Origin: CBDCXF01 sp965223755
Lineage (GTDB): Bacteria; Acidobacteriota; Thermoanaerobaculia; Multivoradales; JAHEKO01
Assembly: GCA_965223755.1 (NCBI GenBank)
Contig: CBDCXF010000001.1
Span: 1,542,434 to 1,606,433 of the forward strand
Length of the DNA stretch: 64,000 bases
Direction of reading: 5' to 3'
Below are positions 1 through 9,693 of the stretch, piece by piece. The notes under the pieces were generated by a model. That model worked only from the letters and a program-made list of their open reading frames with translations. It was not told the origin of the DNA and did not search any database. Made by a program: the position numbers and the translations under genes. Numbering within the stretch: the first letter of the stretch is position 1; each line of letters begins with the position of its first letter.

Positions 1-59
1 TAGGTACTCTGGAAGCCAGTTCGTTGGAATCCGCTCCGGAGGATGGGTAAGGAGGTCCG

Positions 60-662
60 ATGAACCTGCTTTTCCTGTTGGGCGCGGTCGCCGGCTTGGC
101 CGCGCTCGGCCTGGCGCTGACCCCTAACTTCTCCGTCGGACGGCGCGGAGCGATCCTCGGCTTTCTAGCCTTGTTTGCGCTCCCGCTCTTGGTCACCGCC
201 CTCAACGCCAACGTTCATTTGGAACACTCCAAGTCGACCGACTTTTGCCTCTCATGCCACGAGATGGACGACTACGGCAAGAGCATGTTGATTGATGACA
301 GCGAGTATCTGCCCGCGGTGCATTACCAGAATCATCTAGTTGATCCGGATCACGCCTGCTACACCTGCCACACCACCTACACCATGTACGGCGACATCGA
401 CGCCAAGATGAAGGGCGTGATGCACGTATGGGTGCACTATTTCGGGAAAGCACCGGACGAAATTAAACTCTACGACCCCTATAACTCGCGCGAATGTCTC
501 CACTGCCATCAAGGTGCGCGTTCGTATGAGGAAGGGGAAGACCACATCGACGAAGCCGAAGCTATCGCCTCAGGTGAAACCAGCTGTCTGGACTGTCATG
601 ATCTGGTTCATGACGTGGACGAGATCGACAACTTCGACCTGTGGCAGGAGGGGGCGCGATGA
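60..662 (+). CDS. NapC/NrfH-like membrane tetraheme cytochrome c
   Basis: Probable quinol-oxidising cytochrome that passes electrons from the membrane quinone pool to a periplasmic acceptor. Four CxxCH heme-binding sites are visible at residues 63-67, 100-104, 146-150 and 176-180 of 200. Two hydrophobic stretches (about 3-20 and 31-50) precede them; classical NapC/NrfH proteins have a single N-terminal anchor, so the two-helix N terminus is a variation. The start is set by a strong AAGGAGG at 50-56. The stop overlaps the ATG of the next small gene (ATGA), so the two are translationally coupled. The terminal reductase partner is not in the window to the right; it may lie to the left or be the nirS-type enzyme at 60 kb. 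Family assignment is firm, the exact acceptor unknown. Confidence 0.82.
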   Translation: MNLLFLLGAVAGLAALGLALTPNFSVGRRGAILGFLALFALPLLVTALNANVHLEHSKSTDFCLSCHEMDDYGKSMLIDDSEYLPAVHYQNHLVDPDHACYTCHTTYTMYGDIDAKMKGVMHVWVHYFGKAPDEIKLYDPYNSRECLHCHQGARSYEEGEDHIDEAEAIASGETSCLDCHDLVHDVDEIDNFDLWQEGAR

Positions 663-862
663 GCTTAAAGCAAGGTGCCGTGTTGTCACCGAAGGGCGCC
701 AAAATCGTGCGCGCCTCGGCAATCCTCATTGCCATCGGAATCCTGGTGCAAATGATGACTTTGAGCTGGGCCAAGCCGACCGGTTTCTTGGTCTTCGCGT
801 TGGTCGGCGCGGGGCTGGTCGCGTTGGGCGTGCTGGGGTTCCTCTGGTCGCGCTTCGTTTAG
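659..862 (+). CDS. Small two-helix membrane protein coupled to the tetraheme cytochrome
   Basis: A 67-residue protein with two predicted transmembrane segments (about residues 18-37 and 43-64) and a short basic N terminus. Its ATG overlaps the TGA of the upstream cytochrome gene by the ATGA arrangement, which chooses this start over an in-frame ATG 18 bases upstream. I do not recognise a family. Position and coupling suggest an accessory or anchoring subunit of the cytochrome, but that is inference. Confidence 0.6.
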   Translation: MSLKQGAVLSPKGAKIVRASAILIAIGILVQMMTLSWAKPTGFLVFALVGAGLVALGVLGFLWSRFV

Positions 863-918
863 TTCAGCGACGGCAGCGATTACAGACCGCGGCGCTCCTT
901 GCGACCGCGTCGCTTTGC

Positions 919-2727
919 ATGCTGACTCCTCTTACCGCCGAGGAAGGGTCTCCAGTCCAGGTTCGTTCTCAGCTACCGCCGATACCGACTTGGCCGGGCG
1001 AGACTCGCAGCCTCATCGCCGACGCAGCTGACCCTTGGGTCACTCCCGCTGAAGCTTCCGGCCTTACGCGCACGCCGCGCTATGCGGAGACCGTCTCGTT
1101 TGCGCGCCGGCTGGCGGAGGCGGCACCTGAGGTGTCGATGGTGTCCCTCGGCCAGAGCGACGAGCGGCGCGACATCTGGATGTTGGTCGCGGCCGGCGGA
1201 GCATCCACGCCCGAGGAAGTGCGAACCAACGGGCGTCCCACGGTCCTGATCCAAGCGGGAATCCACGCCGGCGAGATCGACGGCAAAGACGCAGGCTTGA
1301 TGCTGCTGCGCGACCTGACGGTCGGGGGTAAGGATCCCGAAGAGCTGCTGCATAGAGTGAACTTCCTGTTTATCCCGATCTTGTCGGTAGATGGACACGA
1401 GCGCTTCTCACCCACCAACCGCTTCAACCAGCGCGGCCCGGAGGCCATGGGATGGCGCACCAACCGCCGCAACCGCAACCTCAACCGCGACTACGCCAAG
1501 CTCGATACTGCGGAGATTCGGGCGGTGGTTGCGGCCATCAATTCTTACCAGCCCGACCTCTACGTCGACGTTCATGTCACCAACGGCGAGGACTATCAGT
1601 ACGACATCACGTACGGCTGGAACTTCGGAGGATGGTCGCCGGCGATTCGCTCCTGGCTCGACGACCGCCTCCGGCCGTTCGTCGACAGTGAACTGGGCAC
1701 GGCCGGACACATTCCAGGCCCACTGGTGCTCTCGGTCAACCACCGCGACCTGTCCGACGGCTTCTGGGGTTGGTCCGCTGGGCCGCGCTTTTCCAACGGA
1801 TATGGCGATGCTCGGCACTTACCCACGATCTTGGTCGAAAACCACTCGCTCAAGCCCTACGACCAGCGCGTGCTCGGCACTTACGTGTTTCTCCGCAGCG
1901 TCCTGCGCCTGTTGGCCGAAGACATCGAAACTTTGCGGACCGCCGTTGCGTCCGACAGTGAGCGGCGCATGCCAGAGGTTCCCCTGGCATTCGGGCCCGG
2001 ACCCGACTCTGCAGTGGAACTGGACTTCGCCGCCATCAAATCGCGGACCCGTCACTCTGAGGTCACCGGAAGCGAAACCATCGACTGGCTAGGCACCGGC
2101 GAGATCCAAAAGGTCAAACGTATCGACATGGATCAGCCACTCTTTCCGATCGTTCGACCCGCCGCCTACTACATTCCAGCGGCCTGGGCCGACGTCGCCA
2201 GTCGGTTGCGGCATCACGGAGTCGAACTTGAAGAGATTCAAGAGCCCTTGACGGTCGACGTCGAAATGTACCGTCTTCCGGAAGCCCGGTTGGCAGACGA
2301 CGCAAGCCCGTCCCTGGTCGGGGCGACCAACCCGTTCGAGGGTCACGCTCGCGTCGATCCTGGAAGGCCGAAGATCGAAGCCCACCGGCGCACCTTCACT
2401 CCGGGATCATTCAAAGTGTCGACCGACCAACTTCTGGGCGACTTGGCGGTGCTCCTGCTCGAACCGCAGGCGCCCGACTCGTTTTTTCAGTGGGGTTTCT
2501 TTCTCGAGATCCTCAACCGCACTGAGTACTACGACGATGACGCCATGGAGGCCACCGCCGCCCAGATGCTTACTGCCGACCCCGACCTCAAACGAGCTTT
2601 CGAGGCCAAGCTCGCCGAAGACGCGGAGTTTGCAGCCGATCCAAATGCGCGGCTGATGTGGTTCTACCGCCAGACCCCGTACTACGATGCGGAGTACCTG
2701 CTCTACCCGGTGGCTAGGTCACACTGA
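919..2727 (+). CDS. Secreted M14-family zinc carboxypeptidase-like protein
   Basis: About 602 residues from the ATG at 919. The HxxE zinc motif of M14 peptidases is present at residues 116-119 (HAGE), followed by the substrate-binding NRNRNLNRD-type segment, a downstream histidine motif (VDVHVTNG) and a catalytic-glutamate-like ILVENHS segment. The start is uncertain. The reading frame is open upstream and encodes a classic signal-peptide-like stretch (basic, then LQTAALLATASLC) that is cut short if translation begins at 919; the only near-by alternative in frame is a CTG at 844. The protein is probably exported to the periplasm or beyond and degrades peptides. No co-directional partner follows it. 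Confidence 0.75.
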   Translation: MLTPLTAEEGSPVQVRSQLPPIPTWPGETRSLIADAADPWVTPAEASGLTRTPRYAETVSFARRLAEAAPEVSMVSLGQSDERRDIWMLVAAGGASTPEEVRTNGRPTVLIQAGIHAGEIDGKDAGLMLLRDLTVGGKDPEELLHRVNFLFIPILSVDGHERFSPTNRFNQRGPEAMGWRTNRRNRNLNRDYAKLDTAEIRAVVAAINSYQPDLYVDVHVTNGEDYQYDITYGWNFGGWSPAIRSWLDDRLRPFVDSELGTAGHIPGPLVLSVNHRDLSDGFWGWSAGPRFSNGYGDARHLPTILVENHSLKPYDQRVLGTYVFLRSVLRLLAEDIETLRTAVASDSERRMPEVPLAFGPGPDSAVELDFAAIKSRTRHSEVTGSETIDWLGTGEIQKVKRIDMDQPLFPIVRPAAYYIPAAWADVASRLRHHGVELEEIQEPLTVDVEMYRLPEARLADDASPSLVGATNPFEGHARVDPGRPKIEAHRRTFTPGSFKVSTDQLLGDLAVLLLEPQAPDSFFQWGFFLEILNRTEYYDDDAMEATAAQMLTADPDLKRAFEAKLAEDAEFAADPNARLMWFYRQTPYYDAEYLLYPVARSH

Positions 2728-2843
2728 CCCTGCATCCGCCTGAGGCGGATCGAGTTGCGGCGAAGTGGAATAACGCCACTACGGTGGTCCGCAATAAGAT
2801 CCGCGAACCACCGTGGACCGCTAGCGCGGTCGCAAGGTCGCTC

Positions 2844-3317
2844 TTACCAGAAGATCACCACCAGGATGCAGATCAGGACCGGGATGGTGATGATCACCGT
2901 AATCCAGCGGCAGACCCAACGCAGCACCCAGACGCAGACCCACTTGATGCAGCAGACGATAAACCCGAACCAAGTCCACGGGTTGATCCAGATGATGCGC
3001 CGCCAGCACACGATGATCGCGAGCGGCTGGCGCACCCAGGTCCTTCTGCAGACCAGCCTCACCACCACATAGGTGATGAAACCGATCCAGCAACAAAGTA
3101 GGATTCTCCCTCCCCAAAGAAGCGACGGATAGCGAAACAGAAGAGGCAGGGCCAAGCCCTCTCCCGAGGCGAGCGCGCCAAAAAGGCTGTTGAAAGCGTG
3201 CGCCACCAAGTTGTAGGTGACTGCGATCGCTCCCAAGCCCTCTAGCGCGTGGGCAAAGTCATCAAAGACCCGAGCATTGGGGTTGCGCGCGACATCCGCG
3301 CTTTGTTGTTCGCTCAC
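2844..3317 (-). CDS. Trp/Cys-rich small membrane protein
   Basis: A 157-residue protein beginning at a GTG preceded by AAAGGAGGT with good spacing, which decides this start. The first ~55 residues are soluble-like. The C-terminal ~95 residues are several hydrophobic segments with an extraordinary number of tryptophans (about a dozen) and nine cysteines, including two CC pairs. I do not recognise a family. The strong ribosome-binding site and hydrophobic pattern argue for a real gene rather than chance. No obvious operon partner: the M14 peptidase gene converges on it and the next gene is 450 bases away. Confidence 0.5.
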   Translation of the reverse strand: MSEQQSADVARNPNARVFDDFAHALEGLGAIAVTYNLVAHAFNSLFGALASGEGLALPLLFRYPSLLWGGRILLCCWIGFITYVVVRLVCRRTWVRQPLAIIVCWRRIIWINPWTWFGFIVCCIKWVCVWVLRWVCRWITVIITIPVLICILVVIFW

Positions 3318-3772
3318 GAACACCTCCTTTGGGTTCGGCTCTGCCCGGCGGGGGCCGCCGCGACCGAGCCAATTGTCGTCGTAAGACCAGCTCAGTGTAA
3401 GTGTTTTGCATAGAGAGCGCAAAACAACCCGCCCGTGCAGCACTCAAAAAGATCCGAAAGATCGGTGGATCACCGCTACGGAAGAAGGCCTGATCCGCAT
3501 TTTCGGCTTCAAATTAATGCGGATCCCCACCCCACTCCCCTACCCCCGCGGGGATGACTAACTAATCCCCGTTGGTGACCCCGAGCGACCTACTTGCTTT
3601 GGTACTCCTGGGCGGAGGCAACCCCGCATCCGCCGCCTTCAGAGGCATCCCCACAAGCACCTGGCAAGCCGCGAGCAGGTCACTCGGGACTGGGTGCGCA
3701 GTGGGGCTGAGGTGGGCGCCTACGGTGCGAAGTAGTCATTGCGCCCACCGCCCTCTTGAGCGGCGGATTTAG
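3318..3772. other. Gene-free interval
   Basis: About 455 bases between the Trp/Cys-rich membrane protein and dihydropyrimidinase. A short open frame (3572-3772 +) lacks a ribosome-binding site and has no recognisable features. I see no RNA gene or convincing terminator here; a promoter for the leftward membrane-protein gene probably lies around 3340-3420. Confidence 0.4.
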
Positions 3773-5155
3773 CTAATGGTTCGGTTCGCGCTCCAGCCGT
3801 CGACCTCGTCCCACCGTCCCCACGAACTCGCCATCCCGTACCGCAACTTCCCCGCGCACGGTCACTGCGCTCGGTCGTCCCTTGATCTCCCAGCCTTCAA
3901 AGGCGCTGTAGTCGGTGTTGATGGTGTGGGTCGAGGCTGAAATCTCACCGCGGTAATCGGGATCATAGACCACCAGGTCGGCGTCGGCCCCCGGCTGGAT
4001 CGTGCCTTTACGCGGGTAGAGGCCGAAAATCTTGGCCGCCTGCGTGGAAGCGCAGTCGACGAAGGTCTGGAGGTCGAGGCGCCCATTGGCGACGCCCCGG
4101 GTATAGAGCAGGTTGACTCGGTCCTCGAGGGCTGGAATGCCGTTGGGGATCAAAGTGAAGTCGTCCTTGCCCATGGTTTTCTGATCGGCGAAATCGAAAG
4201 GAGCGTGGTCGGTCGCCAAGGTACTGATGAAGCGCTGGCGCAGGCCATTCCACAGCACTTCCTGATTGGAGCGATCGCGTAGCGGCGGCGACATGACGTA
4301 CTTGGCGCCTTCGAAGTCGGGGCGCTCAGCGTAGGTCATGTCGAGCAACAAATATTGAATCAATGTCTCCACCCACACGCTGACGCCGCGATCCTTGGCC
4401 CGCATCGCCGCCGCCAGAGCTTCAAGACAACTCAAGTGCACCACGTAGACGTGGGCGTCGTGGAGTTCGGCGAAGGTCATCAAGTGCTGGGTTCCCTCAG
4501 CCTCGATCAGGGGCGGGCGCGAATGGTAGTGCCATTCCGGACCGTTTTTGCCCTGAGCAATCAGTTCCTTTTGCAGCTCGAGGACGGCATCTGCATTCTC
4601 ACAATGGGCCGCGGTGATGACGCCGAGTTCCTTGGCCAGTTTGAGCGTGTGGTAAAGCTCCTCATCCGGAACCCCGAAGGCGCCTTTGTAGGCGAGAAAG
4701 ACTTTGAATGACGACACGCCCTCCTTTTCGACGATGTGCCGCAGTTGTTCCGCCGCACTGTCGTCAAAGCGGGTCACCGCCATGTGGTAAGTGAAATCGC
4801 ACGCCGACTTGCCCCTGCTTTGGCTCTCCCAAGTGACAAAGGCATCGCGCGGTTGTTCATCGCGGCTGGGAATGCAGAAATCAATGAAGCAGGTCGTACC
4901 GCCAATGAGCGCTGCGATGCTCGCCGTCTCGTAAGTATCCTTCGAGAAAGTGCCCATGAACGGCAGGTAGATGTGGGTGTGCGGATCGATGAAGCCTGGG
5001 AAGACGTACTTGCCGCTGGCGTCGATGACTTCCGCGTCGGGTGCCGCCTCCAAGTCGGGGCCGATGCGCGTGATGGTTTCGCCTTCGCAGTAGATGTCGG
5101 CGTGGTAGCGCTCGCTGGCGGTGACCACCTCTCCGTTTTTGATCAATAGGGCCAT
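3773..5155 (-). CDS. hydA: Dihydropyrimidinase (D-hydantoinase family)
   Basis: Hydrolyses 5,6-dihydrouracil/dihydrothymine to N-carbamoyl-beta-amino acids, step two of reductive pyrimidine breakdown. The 460-residue length is normal for the family. Metal-ligand motif HTH at residues 59-61 follows the PGFIDPHTHI signature; the carboxylated-lysine region (SSFKVFLAYKG), later histidine sites and the TDHAP aspartate site are visible. The ATG at 5155 follows AGGAGG and is preferred to a start 42 bases further upstream. It is the last gene of the minus-strand pyrimidine locus, separated by 220 bases from the semialdehyde dehydrogenase gene. The neighbours (PreT, PreA, beta-ureidopropionase) fix the substrate as dihydropyrimidines rather than hydantoins. 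Confidence 0.93.
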   Translation of the reverse strand: MALLIKNGEVVTASERYHADIYCEGETITRIGPDLEAAPDAEVIDASGKYVFPGFIDPHTHIYLPFMGTFSKDTYETASIAALIGGTTCFIDFCIPSRDEQPRDAFVTWESQSRGKSACDFTYHMAVTRFDDSAAEQLRHIVEKEGVSSFKVFLAYKGAFGVPDEELYHTLKLAKELGVITAAHCENADAVLELQKELIAQGKNGPEWHYHSRPPLIEAEGTQHLMTFAELHDAHVYVVHLSCLEALAAAMRAKDRGVSVWVETLIQYLLLDMTYAERPDFEGAKYVMSPPLRDRSNQEVLWNGLRQRFISTLATDHAPFDFADQKTMGKDDFTLIPNGIPALEDRVNLLYTRGVANGRLDLQTFVDCASTQAAKIFGLYPRKGTIQPGADADLVVYDPDYRGEISASTHTINTDYSAFEGWEIKGRPSAVTVRGEVAVRDGEFVGTVGRGRRLEREPNH

Positions 5156-5375
5156 CGATTGTGCCTCCTGGTCAGGATGATTCGCGTCGCTTCGCAAGCG
5201 ACGCCACAGGCTGCGCGCAGTTGGGCTCGGAAGTCTCGCTGCAAGCGCTCTGGAAGTTGTTCAAAGTCTTGGCAGATCGGCATGCAGCAGCGCGAAGGCG
5301 AGTCGTCATTTCGAAAGTCCAATCACGACAAGCCGTCTTCTGGGTCCAACTGCGTTTGCCACCTACTATCCGTTG

Positions 5376-6884
5376 CTAGTCCCGATGCCAGACATCGCCC
5401 TCTCCCGGTGCGTGCCAACGTGAGGTAACGACCTTCTGGCGCGTGTAGAACTGCACCCCTTCCCGACCCTGCATGTGAAGGTCGCCGAAAAACGAGTAGT
5501 CCCAACCGCTAAACGGGAAGTAGGCCAGTGGCGCCGGCACACCAACATTGATGCCGATCATTCCCGCCTTGACCCGATGCGAAAACTCGCGCGCGGCCTT
5601 TCCGGAATCCGTGTAAAGACAGGCTCCGTTGCCGTAAGCCTGCTTATTGGCGGCCTCGATTGCGGAGTCGAGGTCGTCAAACCGCATGACATTGAGAACC
5701 GGGCCGAAGATCTCTTCGTGGCAGATCTGCATGTCATCACGCACGTGGTCGAGAATCGTCGCGCCTAAGTAAAAGCCATCGTGGCCGTTGACGTTAGGAT
5801 TGCGCCCGTCCACGCGCACCTCGGCACCCTCGTTGGCGCCGACCTCGATCAACCCATGGATACGCTCGAGGTGTTCTCTGGTGATCACCGCCCCCATCGC
5901 GGCACTGGGATCGCGATCGGTGGCGCCAACCTTGATTTGCGCCGCCTGTTCGGAGAGTGGTGCGAGGAAGGGTTCGGCCACGTCTCCGACGACCACGGCG
6001 GTCGACGCAGCCATGCAGCGCTGGCCCGCACAGCCGAATGCGCCGTCGATCATTCCTTCGACCGCCTTGGGGATATTGGCGTCCGGCAAGACGAAGACGA
6101 AGTTCTTGGCTCCGCCGGCCGCCTGTACACGCTTGCCATTGGCGGTGCCGGTTTCGTAGATGTACTTGGCTACTTTTGACGAGCCGACGAAGGAAATCGC
6201 GCGCACTTTGGGATGGGTCAGCAACGCGTCGACGCACTCGCGGCCGCCGTGGACAATGTTGAGCACTCCTGACGGCAATCCCGCCTCGATCAGCAGCTCG
6301 ATCAATCGGTTGCCGGTCAACGGCACTTTCTCGCTCGGTTTGAGAACAAAGGTATTACCGCAGGCGATGGCCAATGGATACATCCACATCGGGACCAAGG
6401 CCGGGAAGTTGTAGGGGCAGATGCCGACGCAAACGCCTACTGGCTGGCGAATGGTCGTGCAATCAATGCCCGTGGCGATGTTCTCCAAGCTTTCGCCCTT
6501 GAGCAGCTCCGGCGCTCCACAGGCGTACTCGACCACCTCGATTCCGCGGCGTACGTCGCCACGCGCTTCGGTCAGGGTCTTGCCGTGCTCGCGGGTCACC
6601 AGTTGGGCCAGTTCCTCGAAATGGTCTTCGAGCAGCATCTTGTAGCGGAACAGGACCCGGGCGCGCTCGATCGGAGGCGTCTCCATCCAGCCCGGAAAGG
6701 CCCGTTCGGCTGCGTCAACCGCGGCCTCGACTTCGGCGGCGCCGCACATCGGCGCCTCAGCGATGATCTCGCCAGTCGATGGGTTGTGGACTGGATTGCC
6801 GGCACCTTCGATCTCCTGCCATTGGTTGTCGATCAGGATCGGACACGGAGTCAGCGTCGTTTTTGTGGGTACTTCAGTGGTCAT
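5376..6884 (-). CDS. mmsA: Methylmalonate/malonate-semialdehyde dehydrogenase (CoA-acylating)
   Basis: Oxidises malonate semialdehyde and methylmalonate semialdehyde, the products of beta-alanine and beta-aminoisobutyrate transamination, to acetyl-CoA and propionyl-CoA. The 502 residues span the complete ALDH fold with the MMSDH-specific PYNFPALVPMWM segment and the catalytic cysteine in GCAGQRCMA. The start ATG follows GAGGAAAA. It lies 20 bases downstream of preA and completes the pathway encoded by the surrounding genes. Confidence 0.93.
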   Translation of the reverse strand: MTTEVPTKTTLTPCPILIDNQWQEIEGAGNPVHNPSTGEIIAEAPMCGAAEVEAAVDAAERAFPGWMETPPIERARVLFRYKMLLEDHFEELAQLVTREHGKTLTEARGDVRRGIEVVEYACGAPELLKGESLENIATGIDCTTIRQPVGVCVGICPYNFPALVPMWMYPLAIACGNTFVLKPSEKVPLTGNRLIELLIEAGLPSGVLNIVHGGRECVDALLTHPKVRAISFVGSSKVAKYIYETGTANGKRVQAAGGAKNFVFVLPDANIPKAVEGMIDGAFGCAGQRCMAASTAVVVGDVAEPFLAPLSEQAAQIKVGATDRDPSAAMGAVITREHLERIHGLIEVGANEGAEVRVDGRNPNVNGHDGFYLGATILDHVRDDMQICHEEIFGPVLNVMRFDDLDSAIEAANKQAYGNGACLYTDSGKAAREFSHRVKAGMIGINVGVPAPLAYFPFSGWDYSFFGDLHMQGREGVQFYTRQKVVTSRWHAPGEGDVWHRD

Positions 6885-6904
6885 GGCAGTTTTCCTCGTG
6901 TGAT

Positions 6905-8215
6905 TCAGGGATGCGCTGGAATGGGCTCCATCTCACCCTTGTCGACTCGCTCCTGATAGGTCTTCCAATTCATCGAATCCCGGCCGTTGTCGATCGCAGT
7001 CATGGTGATGCAATCGTCCACCGGACACACCAGCGAACAAAGGTTGCAACCGACACAGTCGTCTTCGCGAACTTTGGGAATGGCCTTAAAGGGTACTCGG
7101 CCGGGACCGAGGCCATGGCCATTGGGGTCCACCAAGTCAATGCACTGATGGGCGCCGTCCTCACAGGCGATGTAGCAGAGATTGCAGCCGATGCACTTGT
7201 CGTAGTCAATACGGGCGACCCTCTGGTAGTTGAGATTGAGACTCTCCCAGGTCGTGACATTGGCCGTCGCCCGCCCTACCAAGTCGTCGAGATTGCGAAA
7301 TCCTTTGGAATCTAAGTACTCGTTGAGACCCTCGGTCATGTCGGCGACGATGCGGAAGCCGTGGTGCATGATCGCGGTGCAGACCTGCAAACTGCCCGCG
7401 CCCAAAGCCAAAAATTCGGCGGCGTCTCGCCAGGTCGAGATGCCTCCGATTCCCGAGATCGGAATGCCGACCTCGGAGTCCGCCGCACAACGCTGCACCA
7501 TGTTGAGGGCGATCGGCTTGACCGCCGGTCCGCAGTAGCCGCCGTGTGTGCTCTTGCCGTCGACCAGGGGCTCCGGGACGAAGGTATCCAGATTGACCTG
7601 AGTGATGCTCTGCACGGTGTTGATCATCGAGATCGCGTCCGCGCCGGCGTTGACCGCGGCCCGCGCCGGGCGCGTGATGTCCGTGATGTTGGGTGTGAGT
7701 TTGACGATAACCGGAATCTCGGCCACTTCCATGACCCAACCGACAATGGTCTCGATGACATCCGGGTTCTGTCCCACCGCGGACCCCATGCCGCGCTCAC
7801 ACATGCCGTGCGGACAGCCAAAGTTGAGCTCGACGCCATCGGAGCCGGCGTCGGTGGCTTGCTTCATGATGTCGTGCCAGTTGTCCCTGGTGTCGGTCAT
7901 CAAGGACGCAATGACCGCGTGGTCCGGCCAGCGGTCTTTGACTTCACGAATCTCCCGAAAGTTGGTTTCGATGCTGCGGTCCGAGATCAGCTCGATGTTG
8001 TTGAAGCCGACCATGCGCTCGGGCCCCAGATTCAGCGCCGAGTAGCGGGAAGAGACGTTGACGATCGGCTCACCGATAGTCTTCCACACCACGCCGCCCC
8101 AGCCGGCCTCGAAGGCGCGGTGCGCTTGATAAGCGGTGTTGGAAGGCGGACCGGAAGCCACCCAAAAGGGATTCGGCGACCGAATGCCGGCGAAGTTGGT
8201 TTGAAGATCAGCCAT
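6905..8215 (-). CDS. preA: NAD(P)-dependent dihydropyrimidine dehydrogenase, PreA subunit
   Basis: FMN/iron-sulfur subunit that reduces uracil and thymine to dihydropyrimidines. A 436-residue dihydroorotate-dehydrogenase-like TIM barrel is followed by a C-terminal ferredoxin domain with two [4Fe-4S] motifs (CIGCNLCYIAC and CVGCNLCSLVC). The catalytic-loop segment NFGCPHGMCERGMG matches the family. The start ATG at 8215 follows CAGGGAG with 6-base spacing; an in-frame ATG two codons upstream abuts that site and is less likely. It overlaps the end of preT by 8 bases, so the two subunits are co-translated. Confidence 0.93.
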   Translation of the reverse strand: MADLQTNFAGIRSPNPFWVASGPPSNTAYQAHRAFEAGWGGVVWKTIGEPIVNVSSRYSALNLGPERMVGFNNIELISDRSIETNFREIREVKDRWPDHAVIASLMTDTRDNWHDIMKQATDAGSDGVELNFGCPHGMCERGMGSAVGQNPDVIETIVGWVMEVAEIPVIVKLTPNITDITRPARAAVNAGADAISMINTVQSITQVNLDTFVPEPLVDGKSTHGGYCGPAVKPIALNMVQRCAADSEVGIPISGIGGISTWRDAAEFLALGAGSLQVCTAIMHHGFRIVADMTEGLNEYLDSKGFRNLDDLVGRATANVTTWESLNLNYQRVARIDYDKCIGCNLCYIACEDGAHQCIDLVDPNGHGLGPGRVPFKAIPKVREDDCVGCNLCSLVCPVDDCITMTAIDNGRDSMNWKTYQERVDKGEMEPIPAHP

Positions 8216-9683
8216 CGGCATCTCCCTGTTGTGCTCCCCGACCGGCGTAGTACTCGCGTTCGAGGGCCGGCACCCGCACCGGTCGATGGAATCCGGCGCC
8301 AAAGTCCTGTTCCGCTCCCAGGCGACTCTTTTGCCGCAAGCCGCCGAAATCCTCCGCAGTGAACTGGGCATGAATGGCGTGCGCGGCGCGCTTGCCTTCG
8401 GCCACCGCATCGACGACCTCGGAGCCGCCGTTGGCGGCGTCCCCGCCGGCGTAGACCCGAGCTGCAGCCGTCGCCCCGGTGGCGAAATCCCGCTCGATTT
8501 CGCCGCGTTTTGAGAACTCGACCTCCGGGAAGATGCGCTGCACTGCCTGCTGCATACGCTGTTGACCGAGGGCCTTGATGACCATGTCGAACTCCATGTC
8601 GACGGCGTTGTCGATATCCGTCTCGATCCTGCCGTCGGAGCCGACAACGGTCGGGGCCACCCGCAGTCCGGTCACGCGCTCGTCCCCAAGCACCTCGATC
8701 GGCTGGCTGAAAAAGTGGAACTCCGCACCGTCCCGCTTGGCCAATTCGTACTCGAATTCGTAGGCGGGCATCGACTCGGGGCCGCGACGGTAGATCACCG
8801 CCGCCGCCTCAGCCCCCAGCCGTTTGGACTGAGTCACCGCGTCGATGGCGGTGTTGCCGCAGCCGATCACCGCCACCCGGCGACCGACCGCCACCTCATG
8901 CAAAGGTCGAGTGCGAACCTCTTTGATGAAATCAAGAGCCTCGACCACGCCCGGCAGGTCTTCGCCGTCGATCCCCAGGGAATACGTTCGCCCAAGGCCG
9001 ACGCCGAGGAAGACCGCAGCGTAGTCGCGGAGAAGCTCCTCGCCGGAAACATCGTTACCGACTTCGATTCCGGTGCGAATCTCGACGCCCAGGTCGCGGA
9101 TCATGTCCACTTCTAGCGAAGCGGTTTGCGGTGCCATCTTGTAGTACGCAACGCCATAGCGGTTCAGTCCGCCAGCCTCCTCTTGCCGCTCGAAAACGGT
9201 CACCTGGTGTCCAAGCTGGGCGAGCTCGGCGGCGCACGACAGGCTCGCCGGCCCTCCGCCGACGCAAGCGACGCGGTGCCCACTCTTTTGATCCGGAACC
9301 GCCAGGACAGCAGCGCCGTCGGCCCAGGCGGCGTCGGTGGCGTGCCGCTGCAGACGACCGATTTCGATCGGTTTGTGATCGCGGTCGAGCATGACGCAAG
9401 CGCCCTCGCAGAGCACCTCCGTCGGGCAGACCCGAGCGCAACTCGCGCCCAGCGCATTGGCCTCCAAGATGGTGCGCGCCGCCGCCATTTCCCGGCCCTG
9501 CGCTATCTGCTTGATGAAGGTCGGAATGTCGATACCGGTCGGACAGGAGTAGATGCAAGGAGCATCGAAGCAGTACAGGCAGCGCGCCGCCTCGACCCGC
9601 GCCTCCTGGTCGCTGTACGCGGGAGCCACGTCGGCCATGTTCTCAGCCGCCGTCGATGCGTCGATGCGAGGTCGTAACGTCAT
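8208..9683 (-). CDS. preT: NAD(P)-dependent dihydropyrimidine dehydrogenase, PreT subunit
   Basis: FAD/NAD(P)-binding electron-input subunit that works with PreA. The 491 residues resemble the glutamate-synthase small subunit: an N-terminal iron-sulfur region (CLYCFDAPCIYSCPTG; CARVCPTEVLCEGAC), then an FAD-binding GGGPASLSCA motif and an NAD(P)-binding GCGNTAIDA motif. The ATG at 9683 follows AGGGGAGG and is preferred to an upstream start inside the preceding gene's 3' end. It lies 10 bases after the aminotransferase gene. Confidence 0.92.
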   Translation of the reverse strand: MTLRPRIDASTAAENMADVAPAYSDQEARVEAARCLYCFDAPCIYSCPTGIDIPTFIKQIAQGREMAAARTILEANALGASCARVCPTEVLCEGACVMLDRDHKPIEIGRLQRHATDAAWADGAAVLAVPDQKSGHRVACVGGGPASLSCAAELAQLGHQVTVFERQEEAGGLNRYGVAYYKMAPQTASLEVDMIRDLGVEIRTGIEVGNDVSGEELLRDYAAVFLGVGLGRTYSLGIDGEDLPGVVEALDFIKEVRTRPLHEVAVGRRVAVIGCGNTAIDAVTQSKRLGAEAAAVIYRRGPESMPAYEFEYELAKRDGAEFHFFSQPIEVLGDERVTGLRVAPTVVGSDGRIETDIDNAVDMEFDMVIKALGQQRMQQAVQRIFPEVEFSKRGEIERDFATGATAAARVYAGGDAANGGSEVVDAVAEGKRAAHAIHAQFTAEDFGGLRQKSRLGAEQDFGAGFHRPVRVPALEREYYAGRGAQQGDADG

Positions 9684-9693
9684 CACGCCTCCC

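Noticed and set aside
3572..3772. A 66-codon plus-strand frame in the gene-free interval
   Set aside because: No ribosome-binding site, no recognisable motif, and it ends against the dihydropyrimidinase stop.
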